Below are positions 20,207-31,010 of a DNA stretch of 64,000 nt, in pieces (the stretch's first letter is position 1; each line of letters opens with the position of its first letter). A program made the position numbers and the translations under genes. The notes beneath the pieces are model-generated. The model made no database searches and was not told where the DNA came from. It saw nothing but the letters and a program-made list of their open reading frames with translations. The stretch is from assembly GCF_032452875.1 (NCBI RefSeq), contig NC_083896.1:930001-994000 (forward strand). Direction: 5' to 3'. Source of the DNA: Bos javanicus (taxonomy: Eukaryota; Chordata; Mammalia; Artiodactyla; Bovidae).

Positions 20207-20499
20207 AAACCAGTGTTGGGCAGTGAGCTCAGCAAATGGAAGGATGAATGTATGAAGGAGAAAGAACCCTCAGAAAAAGGTGACCACCTCCCTTCCTGTT
20301 TCTCCTCCACACACAGTAGTAGAGGCAGTGATGTCTCAGGTTGCATCTGATAACTGCCTGCCCCGCTCCCCGTCCTGGCAGAGCTGAGCCTTCTCTTCCT
20401 CCACAGGAGAACGTCTAAATCAGCAATGCCTCACCAGAGTCCTACCTAAGTGGCGCTATAGATCTAGTTGTCTAACAGACGCTGCTCAAATCATAAGAC

Positions 20500-20630
20500 T
20501 GTCCCGACTGGCTATGTATCCTCCCTGAGCTTTAGTAAAAGGAGACTCACACCATCTCACCAAGAGGTGGGGAGCATTAAATGAGATAATATATAGACAG
20601 CACCCTGCACATACCTGCAGCCAGTACAAT
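20500..20630 (+). mobile_element. MIR fragment
   Basis: CCTCCCTGAGCTTTAGTAAAA and GCATTAAATGAGATAATATA follow the sense MIR. Confidence 0.6.
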
Positions 20631-21365
20631 GCAACCTGTCCTTCTTTCTGGCCCAGATAACCACTCCCCAACCTCTTCCCTGGACCCAGTCAAGTGTCCG
20701 TGTCCTGCCTCTTACCTCCCTTGCTGATTTCTGTAGGACAGGTTTGCATCTCTCAGCTCCACCACCAGGCAAATCGTTCACAACCCTTGCCTCACTCTCC
20801 TTTTCTGTAGACTGTGTAGGAACATCTGCACCCAACTTCTCTCAAGAGATAGATGAGCAAATACAGTGACTATTGGAAGGTGTCAAGCAGCTTGAGGAAA
20901 TGTAGGCTTCCTACTTGCAGAATCTTAGAACGTTCACTGAAAGAAAGTGATGAGAGAGAAGACTTTCCCTAGTCCTGGGGCAAGCAGAGTGGGCCCTGGC
21001 TCAGTCAGGGACCAGAAACCCTGTGTGCTTAGCATCCCCTCTTAATACCAGCCACTAGTTCAAACCTCACTCCAGTTTTCCAACACAACCTCCCAGTATC
21101 GCCTAGAAAGATAGTTATACTTGCCTATTCACAGTGAAATAGGAATAAAATAAACAGGACCTAACCAGTCTGTGAAGCTGAATAAAGTAAAAATGAATGC
21201 GCCATCCCCTTTTTTTCTTTCCTTTTCTTTTTTTCCTTTCCTTCTTTCCATTCAGTCCACTTTAGTGTCTACTCTGTGCCTTCACTCATACCTGGCTCTA
21301 AGGCAAACTAGGGCAGTAACCACGAAGTTGGAGAGATGGGCGTGCATTTGACACATACTAAAAGG
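20631..21365. other. Unassigned sequence
   Basis: Includes a T/C-rich tract at about 21208-21250. No gene or named repeat seen. Confidence 0.35.
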
Positions 21366-21374
21366 TGGAGTTGG

Positions 21375-21550
21375 GCGATTTCCCCAGTGGTTAAGTCTTC
21401 ACCTTCCAGAGCGGGAGTTATGGGTTCGATACCTGGTCTGGGAGCTAAGATCCTACATGCCTTGTGGCCAAAGAACCGGAACATAAACAACAGAGAAAAT
21501 GTTGTAACAAATTCAGGAAAGACTTTAAAAAGGCATTCCACATAAAAAGA
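21375..21550 (+). mobile_element. CHR-type SINE
   Basis: GATTTCCCCAGTGGTTAAG head, B-box GGTTCGATACC. Exact 9-bp duplication TGGAGTTGG at 21366-21374 and 21551-21559. Confidence 0.85.
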
Positions 21551-21559
21551 TGGAGTTGG

Positions 21560-22019
21560 CAGGATCTGAAAAATGTTGGGAGTAAGGGGCAAACAAGGAG
21601 CAACCAGAGTGGTTCAGGCGTTCTGGTGCTGGGAGGCAGTGGTGGCGTTCCCTGCAGCAGGGGCCTCAGGAGGAAGACAGAGGCTGAGCTCCATCCCACG
21701 ATCCCCCTTGAGAGAGCAGAGGGCGATTGGGCTGAGACCAGAAGCCGGGAGAGAGGTGACTGTAAGAACCACCACAGGCAGATGACGTAGAGCAGTAAGT
21801 TTGCCCGGGGCTTGTGAACTGATGGAGACAAAAAAGGAGATGTTTGTATAAAGGTAGAGGAGCATCACAGAGGACAGTGCATTCATGGAGATGCACAGTC
21901 TAGTGTGACTGGAGCACGGGCCGCTGAAGTGAAGAAGGGACAGGAACCGGTGCTGACAGGCAGCCTGGGGCAATGTTCCATATGACCTCGTGTGCCATGC
22001 TAACGAGCCAACTCCTGAC
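21560..22019. other. Unassigned, possibly L2-derived
   Basis: Purine-rich sequence resembling the interior of L2 (GAAGCCGGGAGAGAGGTGAC near 21742), but without a diagnostic end. Open frames on both strands show no domain. Confidence 0.3.
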
Positions 22020-22027
22020 CCTTGAGT

Positions 22028-22626
22028 TGTTGTTCAGTTGCTAAGTTGTGTCCAACCGTTTGTGACACCATGGACTATATAGCACATCAGGCTTTCCTGT
22101 CCTTCACCATCTCCTTGAGCTTGCCCAAACTCATATCCATTGAGTCAGTGATGCCATCCAACCATCTCATCCTCTGTTGCTCACTTTTCCTCCTGCTTTC
22201 ATTGTTTCCCAGCATCAGGGTCTTTCCAATGAGTTGACTCAGCATCAGGTGGCCAAAGTATTGGAGCTTCAGCTTCAGCATCAGTCTTTTCAATTAATAT
22301 TCAGGATTGATTTCCTTTAGGATTGACTGGTTTGATCTCCTTGCAGTCCAAGAGACTCTCAAGAGTCTTCTCCAACACCACAATATGAAAGCATCAGTTC
22401 TTTGGTACTCAGCCTTCTTTATGGTCCAACTCTCACATCCATACATGACTACTGGAAAAACCATAGCTTTGGTGAGATGGTCAACAAAGTGGTGTCTCTG
22501 CTTTCTAATATGCTATCTAGGTTGGTCATAACTTTTCTTCCAAGGAGCAAGTGTCTTTTAATTTCATGGCTGCAGTCATCATCCACAGTGATTTTCAAGC
22601 CCAAGAAATAAAGTCTGTCACTGTTT
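22028..22626 (-). mobile_element. BovB LINE 3' part
   Basis: About 600 bp of inverted BovB from the tail to the end of the RT domain. Exact 8-bp duplication CCTTGAGT at 22020-22027 and 22627-22634. The sense frame has several stops. Confidence 0.93.
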
Positions 22627-22639
22627 CCTTGAGTAGTGG

Positions 22640-22950
22640 CCTGCAAATATTGAGCATCACCTATGGGCTAGCACTGTTCTGGGTATTAGAGACACAATAG
22701 AGGGGAAAAAAGCAAAATTCCTACTCTCCCAAGGCTTACATTCTAGAGGAAGATAAAGATCATAAATAATCAACAGTATGATATGAGGCATCAGATGATG
22801 TGCACTAGGAAGAAAGTAGAGTAAAGGAATAGACAGACAGCAAAATACTGGCTGAGGAGGTGGCATTTTAGAGCCATTCGAATGAGCTGCAGAAAGCCAT
22901 GCTGGCACTTGAGGGAGGAGCATTTCCCAACAGAAGGACTGGCACACTCT
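22640..22950 (-). mobile_element. L2 LINE
   Basis: AAATATTGAGCATCACCTATG, GCACTGTTCTGGGTATTAG and GGCTTACATTCTAGAGGAAG are the inverted L2 3' end, continuing through GGAGGTGGCATTTTAGAGCC. Confidence 0.75.
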
Positions 22951-24220
22951 AGAGCCCTGAGCTGGGAATGCACAGTGTCTTGATCCACAGGAAAAGACCC
23001 TGATGCTGGGAAAGACTGAGGACATGAGGAGCCGCTATGTAGCCGGAACAATGTAAAGGAAGGTTTGGGAGAGAGAGGAGGGAATGAGGTCAGAATGAGA
23101 AAGGAGAATCCACTATAACTTTGAAGCAGGAGAGAAGCACATTGTTCACGCTATTAGTATTCATATCAAGCTATGACAATCCTGATCTGAAGCCATCACT
23201 GCATCCTGACCACCACGTAGGAGCCTGACTTGTTCTAAGTGCCAAGCTACGCTCCCCAGAAGATGCTTGAGAAGACCTCCTCCAGGGCGGTTCCAATAAC
23301 TCTCGTTTGTCAGCCCCAGACTTGTGCCCTTGTCATACAATCTGCAGTGGACCCTCCCACTTGACTCAAGCTTTGGGTCTCCCAAAGGCCCAGGATAAGG
23401 CAAGAATCAGTCATTCCTGCTGCCAGAGAGTCATCAGAACTAGGAAAAGAAACTCAAGGAAGGGAGCACATTACATCATCCTCCAGGGTGTGAGCACACA
23501 GGGACCTGAGGCTTGAAGCTGCTCACACAAACCATCTCAGCATGCCAGGGTCCTGGCTCATCTCTTCCTCTTTGGGAAGTCCTCATAGTTTTTACATCCC
23601 AACACTGAGCTATCAAGAGATGACTTGGAGAATCTGAGATTTTAGTGAAAATACTTCACTTAAAGAAATATGTTTCACTGAAAAAATGGGAAATACACAT
23701 CCCCATTACACCAGTCAGGTTTTTCTAGAAAATTTTAATATGTTTTACTTCATGCAATAAAACAGCCCAGGGCATACAGTCATTCAATAATTTGCATGAG
23801 GTCCACAGAAAACATCAGCAGTTCTGATCTTTGTCTCCTCCTCTGAGGCTAAGAATTCAGGTATGTGACCTGATTTATGCCAGCGTAGGGAAAAAAGAAA
23901 ATAAGGCCTAAGACCTGGAAGGGAAGGAAAGAGGGCTGGTAGGCCCTTAATAATGCTTTCTCTCCTTTCTCATCTCCAAAAATCATACTCTGTTTAAGGC
24001 ATCTTAGAACTGAATATTTGAACTGGAAAACATATCAGACGTCAATACTGCAACTGCTCTTACGACTGAAGTGACTGAGCACGCACACACACAAGTCACC
24101 CAGAGCGTGGTATTTGTCACAGCAGCCACTGCAGACTAACACTGTCCATTTCCCACAAATGAAAGTTACCAGCCCTTCGTTCTGCATCTAGCCGTCATTT
24201 ATTCCATCTCATCTTCAACT
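22951..24220. other. Unassigned ~1.3-kb sequence
   Basis: The longest repeat-free stretch on the left half. No splice-bounded frame or conserved motif recognised. Confidence 0.35.
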
Positions 24221-24224
24221 CTGG

Positions 24225-24358
24225 TTTTTGCTGTTGTTGTTTTGTTTTGGCCAGACTGCACAGCTTCTGGGATCTTGGCTCCCCAGCCAAGACTGACCTT
24301 GGTCCCAAGAGTGAAAGCACAGTCTTAACCTCTGGACTGCCAGGAAAGCCCCTGGGTT
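24225..24358 (-). mobile_element. CHR-type SINE
   Basis: GGCCAGACTGCACAGC ... CTGGACTGCCAGGAAAGCCC is the inverted short CHR form. Confidence 0.8.
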
Positions 24359-24369
24359 TTTTGGGTTTT

Positions 24370-24560
24370 TTTTTTTCTCCTTTTAAAAAAATTTTAAAAC
24401 TTTTTCATTTACGTACAGTTGATTTACAAGGTGTTAATTTCTGCTGTAGAGCAGTGATTCAGTTATACCTATATATATTCTTTTTCATGTTCTTTTCCAT
24501 TTTGCTTTATTGCAGGATTTTGACTAGAGGTCCCTGTGCCATACGGTAGGGCCTTGTTGT
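24370..24560 (-). mobile_element. L1 3' end
   Basis: Inverted L1 terminus: GTACAGTTGATTTACAAGG, CAGTGATTCAGTTATACC, GGTCCCTGTGCCATACGG. Confidence 0.7.
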
Positions 24561-24564
24561 TTTT

Positions 24565-24670
24565 ATAGAGTTAAAACAGAGGCCCAAGAGCAGTTAGGCT
24601 AGATGTCGGTCATAGAGCTAATATATGGCATAGCCAGGTGTAGAATGCAGGTCTCAGGGCTCTCATCTGT
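24565..24670 (-). mobile_element. MIR fragment
   Basis: AACAGAGGCCCAAGAGCAG and GAATGCAGGTCTCAGGGC fit the inverted MIR. Confidence 0.5.
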
Positions 24671-24694
24671 TAATGATTAAAAGATGTCCAAACA

Positions 24695-24930
24695 GGGCTT
24701 CCCTGGTGGCTCAGTGGTAAAAAAAAAAAAAAAGAAAGAAAGAAAGAAAGAAAAAATCTGCCTGCCTATGCAGGAGATGCGAGTTCAGTCCCTGGTCCAG
24801 GACGATCAACTAAGCTGGTGCACCACAACTTTTGAATCTATGCTCTAGAAGCCAGGAATCTCAACTACTGAGCCCACGAGCCACAACTACATCAGCCCAC
24901 TCACCCTAGAGCCTGTGCCCAAAGCAGAGG
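24695..24930 (+). mobile_element. CHR-type SINE split by an A-rich microsatellite
   Basis: The head GGCTTCCCTGGTGGCTCAGTG is followed by a simple-sequence block and then the rest of the element, ATCTGCCTGCCTATGCAGGAG onward. The tail is truncated. Confidence 0.8.
24719..24756 (+). repeat. (A)n(AAAG)n microsatellite inside the SINE head
   Basis: Fifteen A residues followed by about five AAAG units, placed where GGTAAAGAATCTGCC would read continuously in an intact element. Confidence 0.95.
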
Positions 24931-25768
24931 ACAGAGGCAGCTCAGAGGAGCAGTGCTCAGTGCGATCAGCTCTGCTCTGGCCAAGGTCTGAGGGGCAGCA
25001 CTGCAGATCAGGTACTCCATTTCTTCTGTGCACAAAGTACTGATGAAACTTCTCAGGGACTTTGAACAATACTGGCCAAACTCACCAAAGTTCAACTGAT
25101 ACATCAAAACATTGGTGTATTTATCCCAAGGAGAATCACTCCTGCCAGGAAAAGCAGGTTGGGGATATGCAGGGTCTTCTCTTCCCAGAGCCAAATGGAG
25201 CTGGGTTTGAAACCATGCTCTCCAGCAGCTGGGCGGGGAGAGTCTGGGCAAGGCACTCGTCTCTCCATGCCCCAGTTCCCTCTTGGTGGCATGGGACTGA
25301 CATCAGTCAAGCTACCACGTATGCTGACGATGAGGCTTGTAGGTGGTCAAACAGAGAGTGCCCGGTTCCAAACCTGGCTAGTGGCTGTGCTCATACAATG
25401 GCCGCTGAAAGACAGCTGGAGTGAGGGGTACCTGACTGTCACCGTACCCAGGGTTGTGGAGATGCCCCATTCCCACTACAGGGAAAGAGCCGAGAAGGCA
25501 GCCTCAGCACAGAGGACACCTACCTCCAAACGCTGAAACTGTGGTTTTCCTTTTAGTAGATTCCAGGTTGCTACTCCAGCCTCTATCAGGGCTTCTCAAA
25601 GTCTGCAAACTACCCAGGAGTTAGCTGAAGTCTGTTTGGGGCAGTGTCTGTCTGTTTTGCTTTACAGAACTAGATACCTCTAGGAGGGGTATTCTACGTC
25701 GTTCTCTCCAAGGTCCCCATCACTCCCTATTGTGTCATACCAGGACGCATTTCCTTACTTAAAACTGG
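24931..25768. other. Unassigned sequence
   Basis: Minus-strand frames (24901-25251 and neighbours) and plus frames at 25062-25536 are open, but none has a recognisable domain or splice support. Confidence 0.3.
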
Positions 25769-25776
25769 CTGCTTGA

Positions 25777-25904
25777 GACTTCCCTGGTGATTCACTTTTT
25801 AGGACTCCAAGCTTCCACTTCAGGAGACACAGGTTTGATCACTAGTCAGGGAACTAAGATCCCACAAGCCAAGAGGCAAAGCCAAAAAAAAAAAAAAAAA
25901 TTAC
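25777..25904 (+). mobile_element. CHR-type SINE, short form
   Basis: Ends in a 17-A tail. Exact 8-bp duplication CTGCTTGA at 25769-25776 and 25905-25912. Confidence 0.92.
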
Positions 25905-26118
25905 CTGCTTGACTTTGCAACACTACCCTCCCACTCAGACTATCAGCTGAAAGAATACATCCATGTAGGCACCGATCATCTTTAGCATCAATCATATTCC
26001 CCAGGGTACATCTTGGTAACCTTGGTGAGAAGTTGGGATTTCCCAGATGTCTGCATCAGCGGACACATTTACCAACCATCTGTCAGACTGAGGTGATTTA
26101 TTTTCATAAAGTTAACTT

Positions 26119-26946
26119 CACACAAGCTGGAATCAAGATTGCCGGGAGAAATATCAATAACCTCAGATATGCAGATGACACCATCCTTATGGCAGAAAAT
26201 GAAGAGGAACTAAAAAGCCTCTTGATGAAAGTGAAAGTGGAGAGTGAAAAAGTTGGCTTAAAGCTCAACATTCAGAAAACGAAGATCATGGCATCCAGTC
26301 CCATCACTTCATGGCAAATAGATGGGGAAACAGTGGAAACAGTGGCTGACTTTATTTGGGGGGGCTCCAAAATCACTGCAGATGGTGACTGCAGCCATGA
26401 AATTAAAAGATGATTACTCCTTGGAAGGAAAGCTATGACCAACCTAGATAGCATATTCAAAAGCAGAGACATTACTTTGCCAACAAAGGTTTGTCTAGTC
26501 AAGGCTATGGTTTCTCCTGTGGTCATATATGGATGTGAGAGTTGGACTGTGAAGAAGGCTGAGCGCCGAAGAATTGATGCTTTTGAACTATGGTGTTGGA
26601 GAAGACGCTTGAGAGTCCCTTGGACTGCAAGGAGATCCAACCAGTCCATTCTGAAGGAGATCAGCCCTGGGATTTCTTTGGAGGGAATGATGCTAAAGCT
26701 GAAATTCCAGTACTTTGGCCACCTCATGTGAAGAGTTGACTCATTGGAAAAGACTCTAATGCTGGGAGGGATTGAGGGCAGGAGGAGAAGGGGAGGACAG
26801 AGGATGAGATGGCTGAATGGCATCACTGACTCAATGGATGTGAGTCTGAATGAACTCCGGGAGTTGGTGATGGACAGGGAGGCCTGGCGTGCTGTGATTC
26901 ATGGGGTCACAAAGAGTTGGACACGACTGAACAACTGAACTGAACT
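26119..26946 (+). mobile_element. BovB LINE reverse-transcriptase fragment
   Basis: About 830 bp covering the last part of the RT domain to the 3' tail. The polymerase motif YADD is encoded at 26168-26179, followed by the C-terminal region. One reading frame runs nearly through the fragment with stops at 26411-26413 and 26729-26731. Both fall at codons that are CGN in the family as I remember it, consistent with CpG decay. It ends in (ACTGA)n. A short AACTTCA repeat on both sides may be its duplication. It has no 5' part, so it cannot move on its own. Confidence 0.93.
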
Positions 26947-27206
26947 GAACTGAACTTCATCCTTTCGTATTTATTACTTGCTCTTGACCCTTTCCCCTAT
27001 CATGCCCCTTTCTTCCTCCCAGCCCACAGTGCCAGAAGAAACGTGGGGACATGTCATCGTAGATCTGACCGCCACACCGCTGGGTCTTGATTCCACATTG
27101 GGCGCCACGGTAAGAGCTGCTGATCCAGCACTCGGAATGCAGTGGTAGGAGAAGAAGCTTGTTCAGTGCAGCAGGACGGACTGGCGTGTTCACCGAACAA
27201 GAGAAG

Positions 27207-27664
27207 ATATACTGGCTTCTTGTAGCTGCTATAACAAATTATCATAGGCGATAATTTGAAACATCAGAAGTTGATTGTCTCACAGCTCTGAAGGTCAGAA
27301 GCTCTCAATAAATGAACTGACAGGGCCCCGTGATCTGGGCCGTGGATGAAAATCATTCCTCGCCTCTTCCACCTCCTGGCAGCTGTTGGCATTCTTTGGT
27401 TTATAAAGATATCACTGTAATCTCTGTCTCCAGATCCACATCGCCTTGTCCTCTGTGTCTCTCAAATCCCCTTCTGCTTCTCTTATAAGGACACATATGA
27501 TTGTATTTAGGGCCCACCCAGATAATTCAGGATAAACTCTTCCTATTAAGATCCCAACTCAGTCATATCTTCTGTCATATTAGGTAACATCACAGGCTCT
27601 GGGATTAGGAAGTGAATGTATCTTGGGGATGGGAGGAGAGGGGGCTTTGTGCAGCCTACCACAG
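27207..27664 (-). mobile_element. MaLR-type LTR (MLT1-like)
   Basis: Inverted order of GCTGCTATAACAAATTATC, TGTCTCACAGCTCTGAAGG, TCTTATAAGGACACATATG, TTAGGGCCCACCCAGATAA and CAGCCTACCACAG, the features of an MLT-type LTR. Confidence 0.6.
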
Positions 27665-28047
27665 AAGATAGCATTGCAGCTGGCCCTTTGAAGGTGAAGA
27701 GGAATGTACCCAACGGCAAAGGATTAGGGGCGCATTCAGAGATGTGGAGACAGGAGAGTCCCAAGTCCTCCTGGGAGCCCAGAGGCTGGTGTGTTATGGG
27801 GTCTCAATGGAGGAGACTGAGGCTCTGGTGGCAGGTCAGGAGCAGGACGTGAAGTGCTCATGCAGTGTCCAAGCTGTTGCTGCATATAGGTAGTGAAGAA
27901 TCGTTAGACAGTTTCAATAGTTCCAGTTCTGGACGTTTGTTCCTAAAAGGTAACATCGCCCTCTTTACCAGAGCATCTCCCTTGCTGCAGGCTATGGTCC
28001 AGCAATGGAGAGGGGGTGAGGAGGCCCGCTGTGCTCCCAGACGGGGC
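27665..28047. other. Unassigned sequence before the G array
   Basis: Possibly L2-related, not assignable by eye. Confidence 0.3.
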
Positions 28048-28227
28048 GGGTGGGGGGGGTGGGGGGGGGGGGGGGGGGGGGGGGGGGGGTGGGGGGGTGG
28101 GGGGGTGGGGGGGTGGGGGGGTGGGGGGGGGGGGGTGGGGGGGGGGGGGTGGGGGGTGGGGGGGGGGGGGTGGGGGGGTGGGGGGTGGGGGGGGGGGGGG
28201 GTGGGGGGGTGGGGGGGATGGGGGGGT
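28048..28227 (+). repeat. G-run array, (G)4-20T, 180 bp
   Basis: Only G and T except for a single A at 28218, with T residues spaced mostly 7-8 bases apart. Long uninterrupted G runs occur (for example 28061-28089). It borders a Bov-tA whose first bases are altered. Glycine-rich frames on the plus strand and proline-rich frames on the minus strand here are composition artefacts. Strong G-quadruplex potential. Run lengths in an assembly may be unreliable. Confidence 0.95.
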
Positions 28228-28425
28228 GCTTCAGATGGTGAAGAATCTTCCTGCAGTGCAGGAGATCCAGGTTTGATCCCTGGGTCAGGAAGATTCCCTG
28301 GAGAAAGGAATGGCAACCCACTCCAGTATTCTTGCCTGGAGAATTCCATGGACAGAGGAGTCTGGTGGGCTACAGTCCATGGGGTCGCAAAGAGTCAGAC
28401 ATGACTGAGCAACTAACACTCACTT
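28228..28425 (+). mobile_element. Bov-tA SINE with eroded head
   Basis: Starts GCTTCAGATGGTGAAG, lacking the CCTGGTGGCT part of the normal head, right at the end of the G array. The rest is well preserved. Confidence 0.9.
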
Positions 28426-28849
28426 GTATCATTTTTTAGATTTGATATTTGAGTGACTAATACTTCCTTTTAAAGTAAAGACATTTTGCCGGGCTCCCCC
28501 CAGCAGTGATGAGGGCTACTGCAGGAGATCCCAAGAAGAATGAGCTTGGAGAGGGCGTGAAGAGAACGTTTACACACAAAGGCTATGAGCTCCGGTGGAC
28601 CAGCCTGCCAGGGTTGGGTTGGTTGTTTCTGTCTGTCTGTCTGTGTGTCTGTGGGAAGCCTAGAACCCTCCATCCTCTCGCCTTGCACACTCTCACAAAG
28701 TTTGCTTTTGCCTCACGAAGAGCAAAAGGCTGACACTGTGTATGAGCATCCATAATGTGTTCATTTCTTGTTCCTGACACATGGCCCTCTTATACCACTG
28801 CCATTTCTCCTGCCTTATGCTTCTGGAAGAAACCAATGGAGATGTCACC
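28426..28849. other. Unassigned sequence with short (GTCT)n
   Basis: TCTGTCTGTCTGTCTGTGTG near 28629 is a small microsatellite. Nothing else recognised. Confidence 0.4.
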
Positions 28850-28975
28850 GCTATTTTGCAAACACGTCTGCATTTGACAGATAGGAAAGGAAAAGCTCAG
28901 AGGCTGGGTGACCTGTCTAGATTCTCATGACTGTGATCTTAGAGCTGGAATGGACATTTAGGACTGTTTTCCCAA
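28850..28975 (-). mobile_element. MIR fragment
   Basis: GACAGATAGGAAAGGAAAAGC, GGCTGGGTGACCTGTC and CTTAGAGCTGGAATG fit the inverted MIR. Confidence 0.55.
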
Positions 28976-28979
28976 CTCC

Positions 28980-29090
28980 AGGCAGAGTGTAAGCTGCTTT
29001 CTTCAAGACAAGGAGTACATGTTATCATCTACATATTCCCAGGTACCTGACACACAATCAGATCTCAGGAAACAGCCAACGAAGGACTGG
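28980..29090 (+). mobile_element. L2 fragment
   Basis: GCAGAGTGTAAGCTGC and TTCCCAGGTACCTGACACAC are sense L2 3' motifs. Confidence 0.55.
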
Positions 29091-29942
29091 TCAACCTAAC
29101 ACTTTTCGTGGTCTCCTGACCCCCAAGACTATGCTCTTTCCCACACACAAAACTGCTTACCAAGACCCTGCTCACAGCCAGCTGTCACCTGCTCTTATAT
29201 TTCTAGTTCATATACCATCTCACGTCTTTTCTGCTCCCAAAGTCCCCTCCCCCAGACCCTCAAAGAGACCTCAGCCACCAGGCTATCTGAAGACTGTCTC
29301 CGAGGAGCTCCCTGAGTCATTCCATTCAGCTCTGGCCTGACCTCCCTCACTTCAGTGATACAGAAGCTGTAACATGAATGTGCTGGGAGCAAAAGCTCAG
29401 GCTTTGAAGCCAGCAAGTCCCTCAGCTCTGCCCGAATTTAATGCACTAATATGCCAGGAGGTTGCCCGTCCCCAACACCTGCCTCCTACCACACTCACTC
29501 ACCCACCCATCCAGTCCACACATATTTAAGGAGTTTATACCCCTGTGTTGGTCTCTGACTCAGGCATTAGAAAAATGATTATTCATTTACTCATTCAGTG
29601 TTGCAACATTTACTGGACACCCACCACCAGGATGGTGAGTAGATCTCATTTAGGTCACAGAGCCAATAACAACTGACAATAACAATTTTGAGAAGGACTG
29701 TGGGGTTTTTTCTTCCAGGGGAAGAGCATTGAGATCAATTACTGATCCCTGCTACAAGTGCAAACTAGGGGACTGGTGGCACACCTCCATTATGTGCAAG
29801 AGTGTAGGCACTGAGAGTTCACTGGTGAGTAAGTCCCATTTTTTCCACTCACAATTTTGTAGGGGATGGCTTCATTCTTTAGAATTGCAAATGGAGCAGA
29901 TAAATGGACAGAGATTTTCTCAGTTCGAATGCCCCATTTTTG
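29091..29942. other. Unassigned sequence with a short L2-like patch
   Basis: TTATTCATTTACTCATTCAG near 29580 resembles the inverted L2 end. Otherwise nothing recognised. Confidence 0.35.
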
Positions 29943-30145
29943 GGGACTTCCCAAATGGCTCAGCAGTGAAGAATCCACCTGCCAAAGCAGGAGATGCAAG
30001 TTGAATCCCCCATTTGAAGGAGAGGAGGAGGAAATGGCAACCCACTCCAGTATTCTTGCCTGAAAAATCCCATGGACAGAGAAGCTTGGCAGTCTACAGT
30101 CCAAAGGGTCTCAAAGAGTCAGACACGACAGAGGACTGAGCACAA
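29943..30145 (+). mobile_element. Bov-tA SINE
   Basis: Head GGACTTCCCAAATGGCTCAG through GACACGACAGAGGACTGAGC. The middle has a purine-rich GAAGGAGAGGAGGAGG variant. Confidence 0.88.
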
Positions 30146-30684
30146 TTAGGAAGCAAAACGAGATTTCCCTGGACTGGCATCTATAAGAGAAGATTCACCT
30201 CTTCAGTTTGCCAGGAAACTCATGATGGATCTTTAGAAAGGGTCACCACCTCCTTGCTCATTGCTGCACTGACCTTCTGGTTCTATTCCATTGCAGATGC
30301 TGTTACCTGTGCTGGCCATACAGGGCATGCTGGGGGCTCTGATTTGTGTGGTCATTTGCTCAGCGGCCCCCTCTGTGACACAGGCAGTGGAGACTACACC
30401 TACCCTTTCAGGAATGACTCCCTGGAGTGAGTAGCATTTATGGCCTTGGGTCAGTGTGTAACATATAAGATGATGCAGTGATGACCACAAGGAGTGTGTG
30501 CTCTCAGAACTGACTGTGCAGTAGTGGGGCCAGACACTTCCATCAATTCCTGGTGCCTTGCTCCTCTCTCCATAACGAATCAACAGTTTTGCTCCCAAAT
30601 GACCAATCTCTAGAAGAATCTCTGATTGGCCAAGGCAAAGAGTGCCCCATGAAACAAACAGCTCACCCAAAGGGTTTAATACAA
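30146..30684. other. Unassigned sequence
   Basis: A 145-codon minus-strand frame (30233-30670) spans it, with no domain or splice evidence. Possibly an old repeat. Confidence 0.3.
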
Positions 30685-30832
30685 TACTCGATCCCTGGTT
30701 CAGGAAGATCCCCTGGAGGAGGGCATGGCAATCCTCTCCAGTATTCTTGCCTGGAGAATCCCATGGACAGAGGAGTCTGGCGGGCTACAGTCCATGGGAT
30801 CACAAAGAGTCAAACATGACTCACACACACTT
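30685..30832 (+). mobile_element. Bov-tA SINE, 5'-truncated
   Basis: Begins inside the B-box (CTCGATCCCTGGTTCAGGAAG) and runs to the ATGACTCACACACAC end. Confidence 0.88.
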
Positions 30833-30844
30833 GACTTCATTAGC

Positions 30845-31010
30845 CCTCATTATTAAACTCAACTGAGTATGTGCTGAGGGCCTGCTTAGCACTGACTAGG
30901 CACTGTGATAAGGGAAGGGATTACAAAGGAAGGATAAGACCAGTTGCTTATTTTTAACTTGCCTGTTCACGATCTAACTGGGGAGACAATAGCCAATTTA
31001 GAGATTGTTT
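30845..31010 (-). mobile_element. L2-like fragment
   Basis: GAGTATGTGCTGAGGGCCTG, CTAGGCACTGTGATAAGGG and GATCTAACTGGGGAGAC resemble the inverted L2 end. Confidence 0.45.

Noticed and set aside
25573..25665. Second MER20 copy (CAGGGCTTCTCAAAGT)
   Set aside because: Only the first ~16 bases resemble MER20; the rest does not follow.
27865..28404. Glycine-rich 179-codon frame and the opposite Pro-rich frames
   Set aside because: Produced by the G/T array and the adjoining SINE; no domain or splice evidence.
30233..30670. 145-codon minus-strand frame
   Set aside because: No known domain, no splice signals and no conservation information. May be chance in an old repeat.
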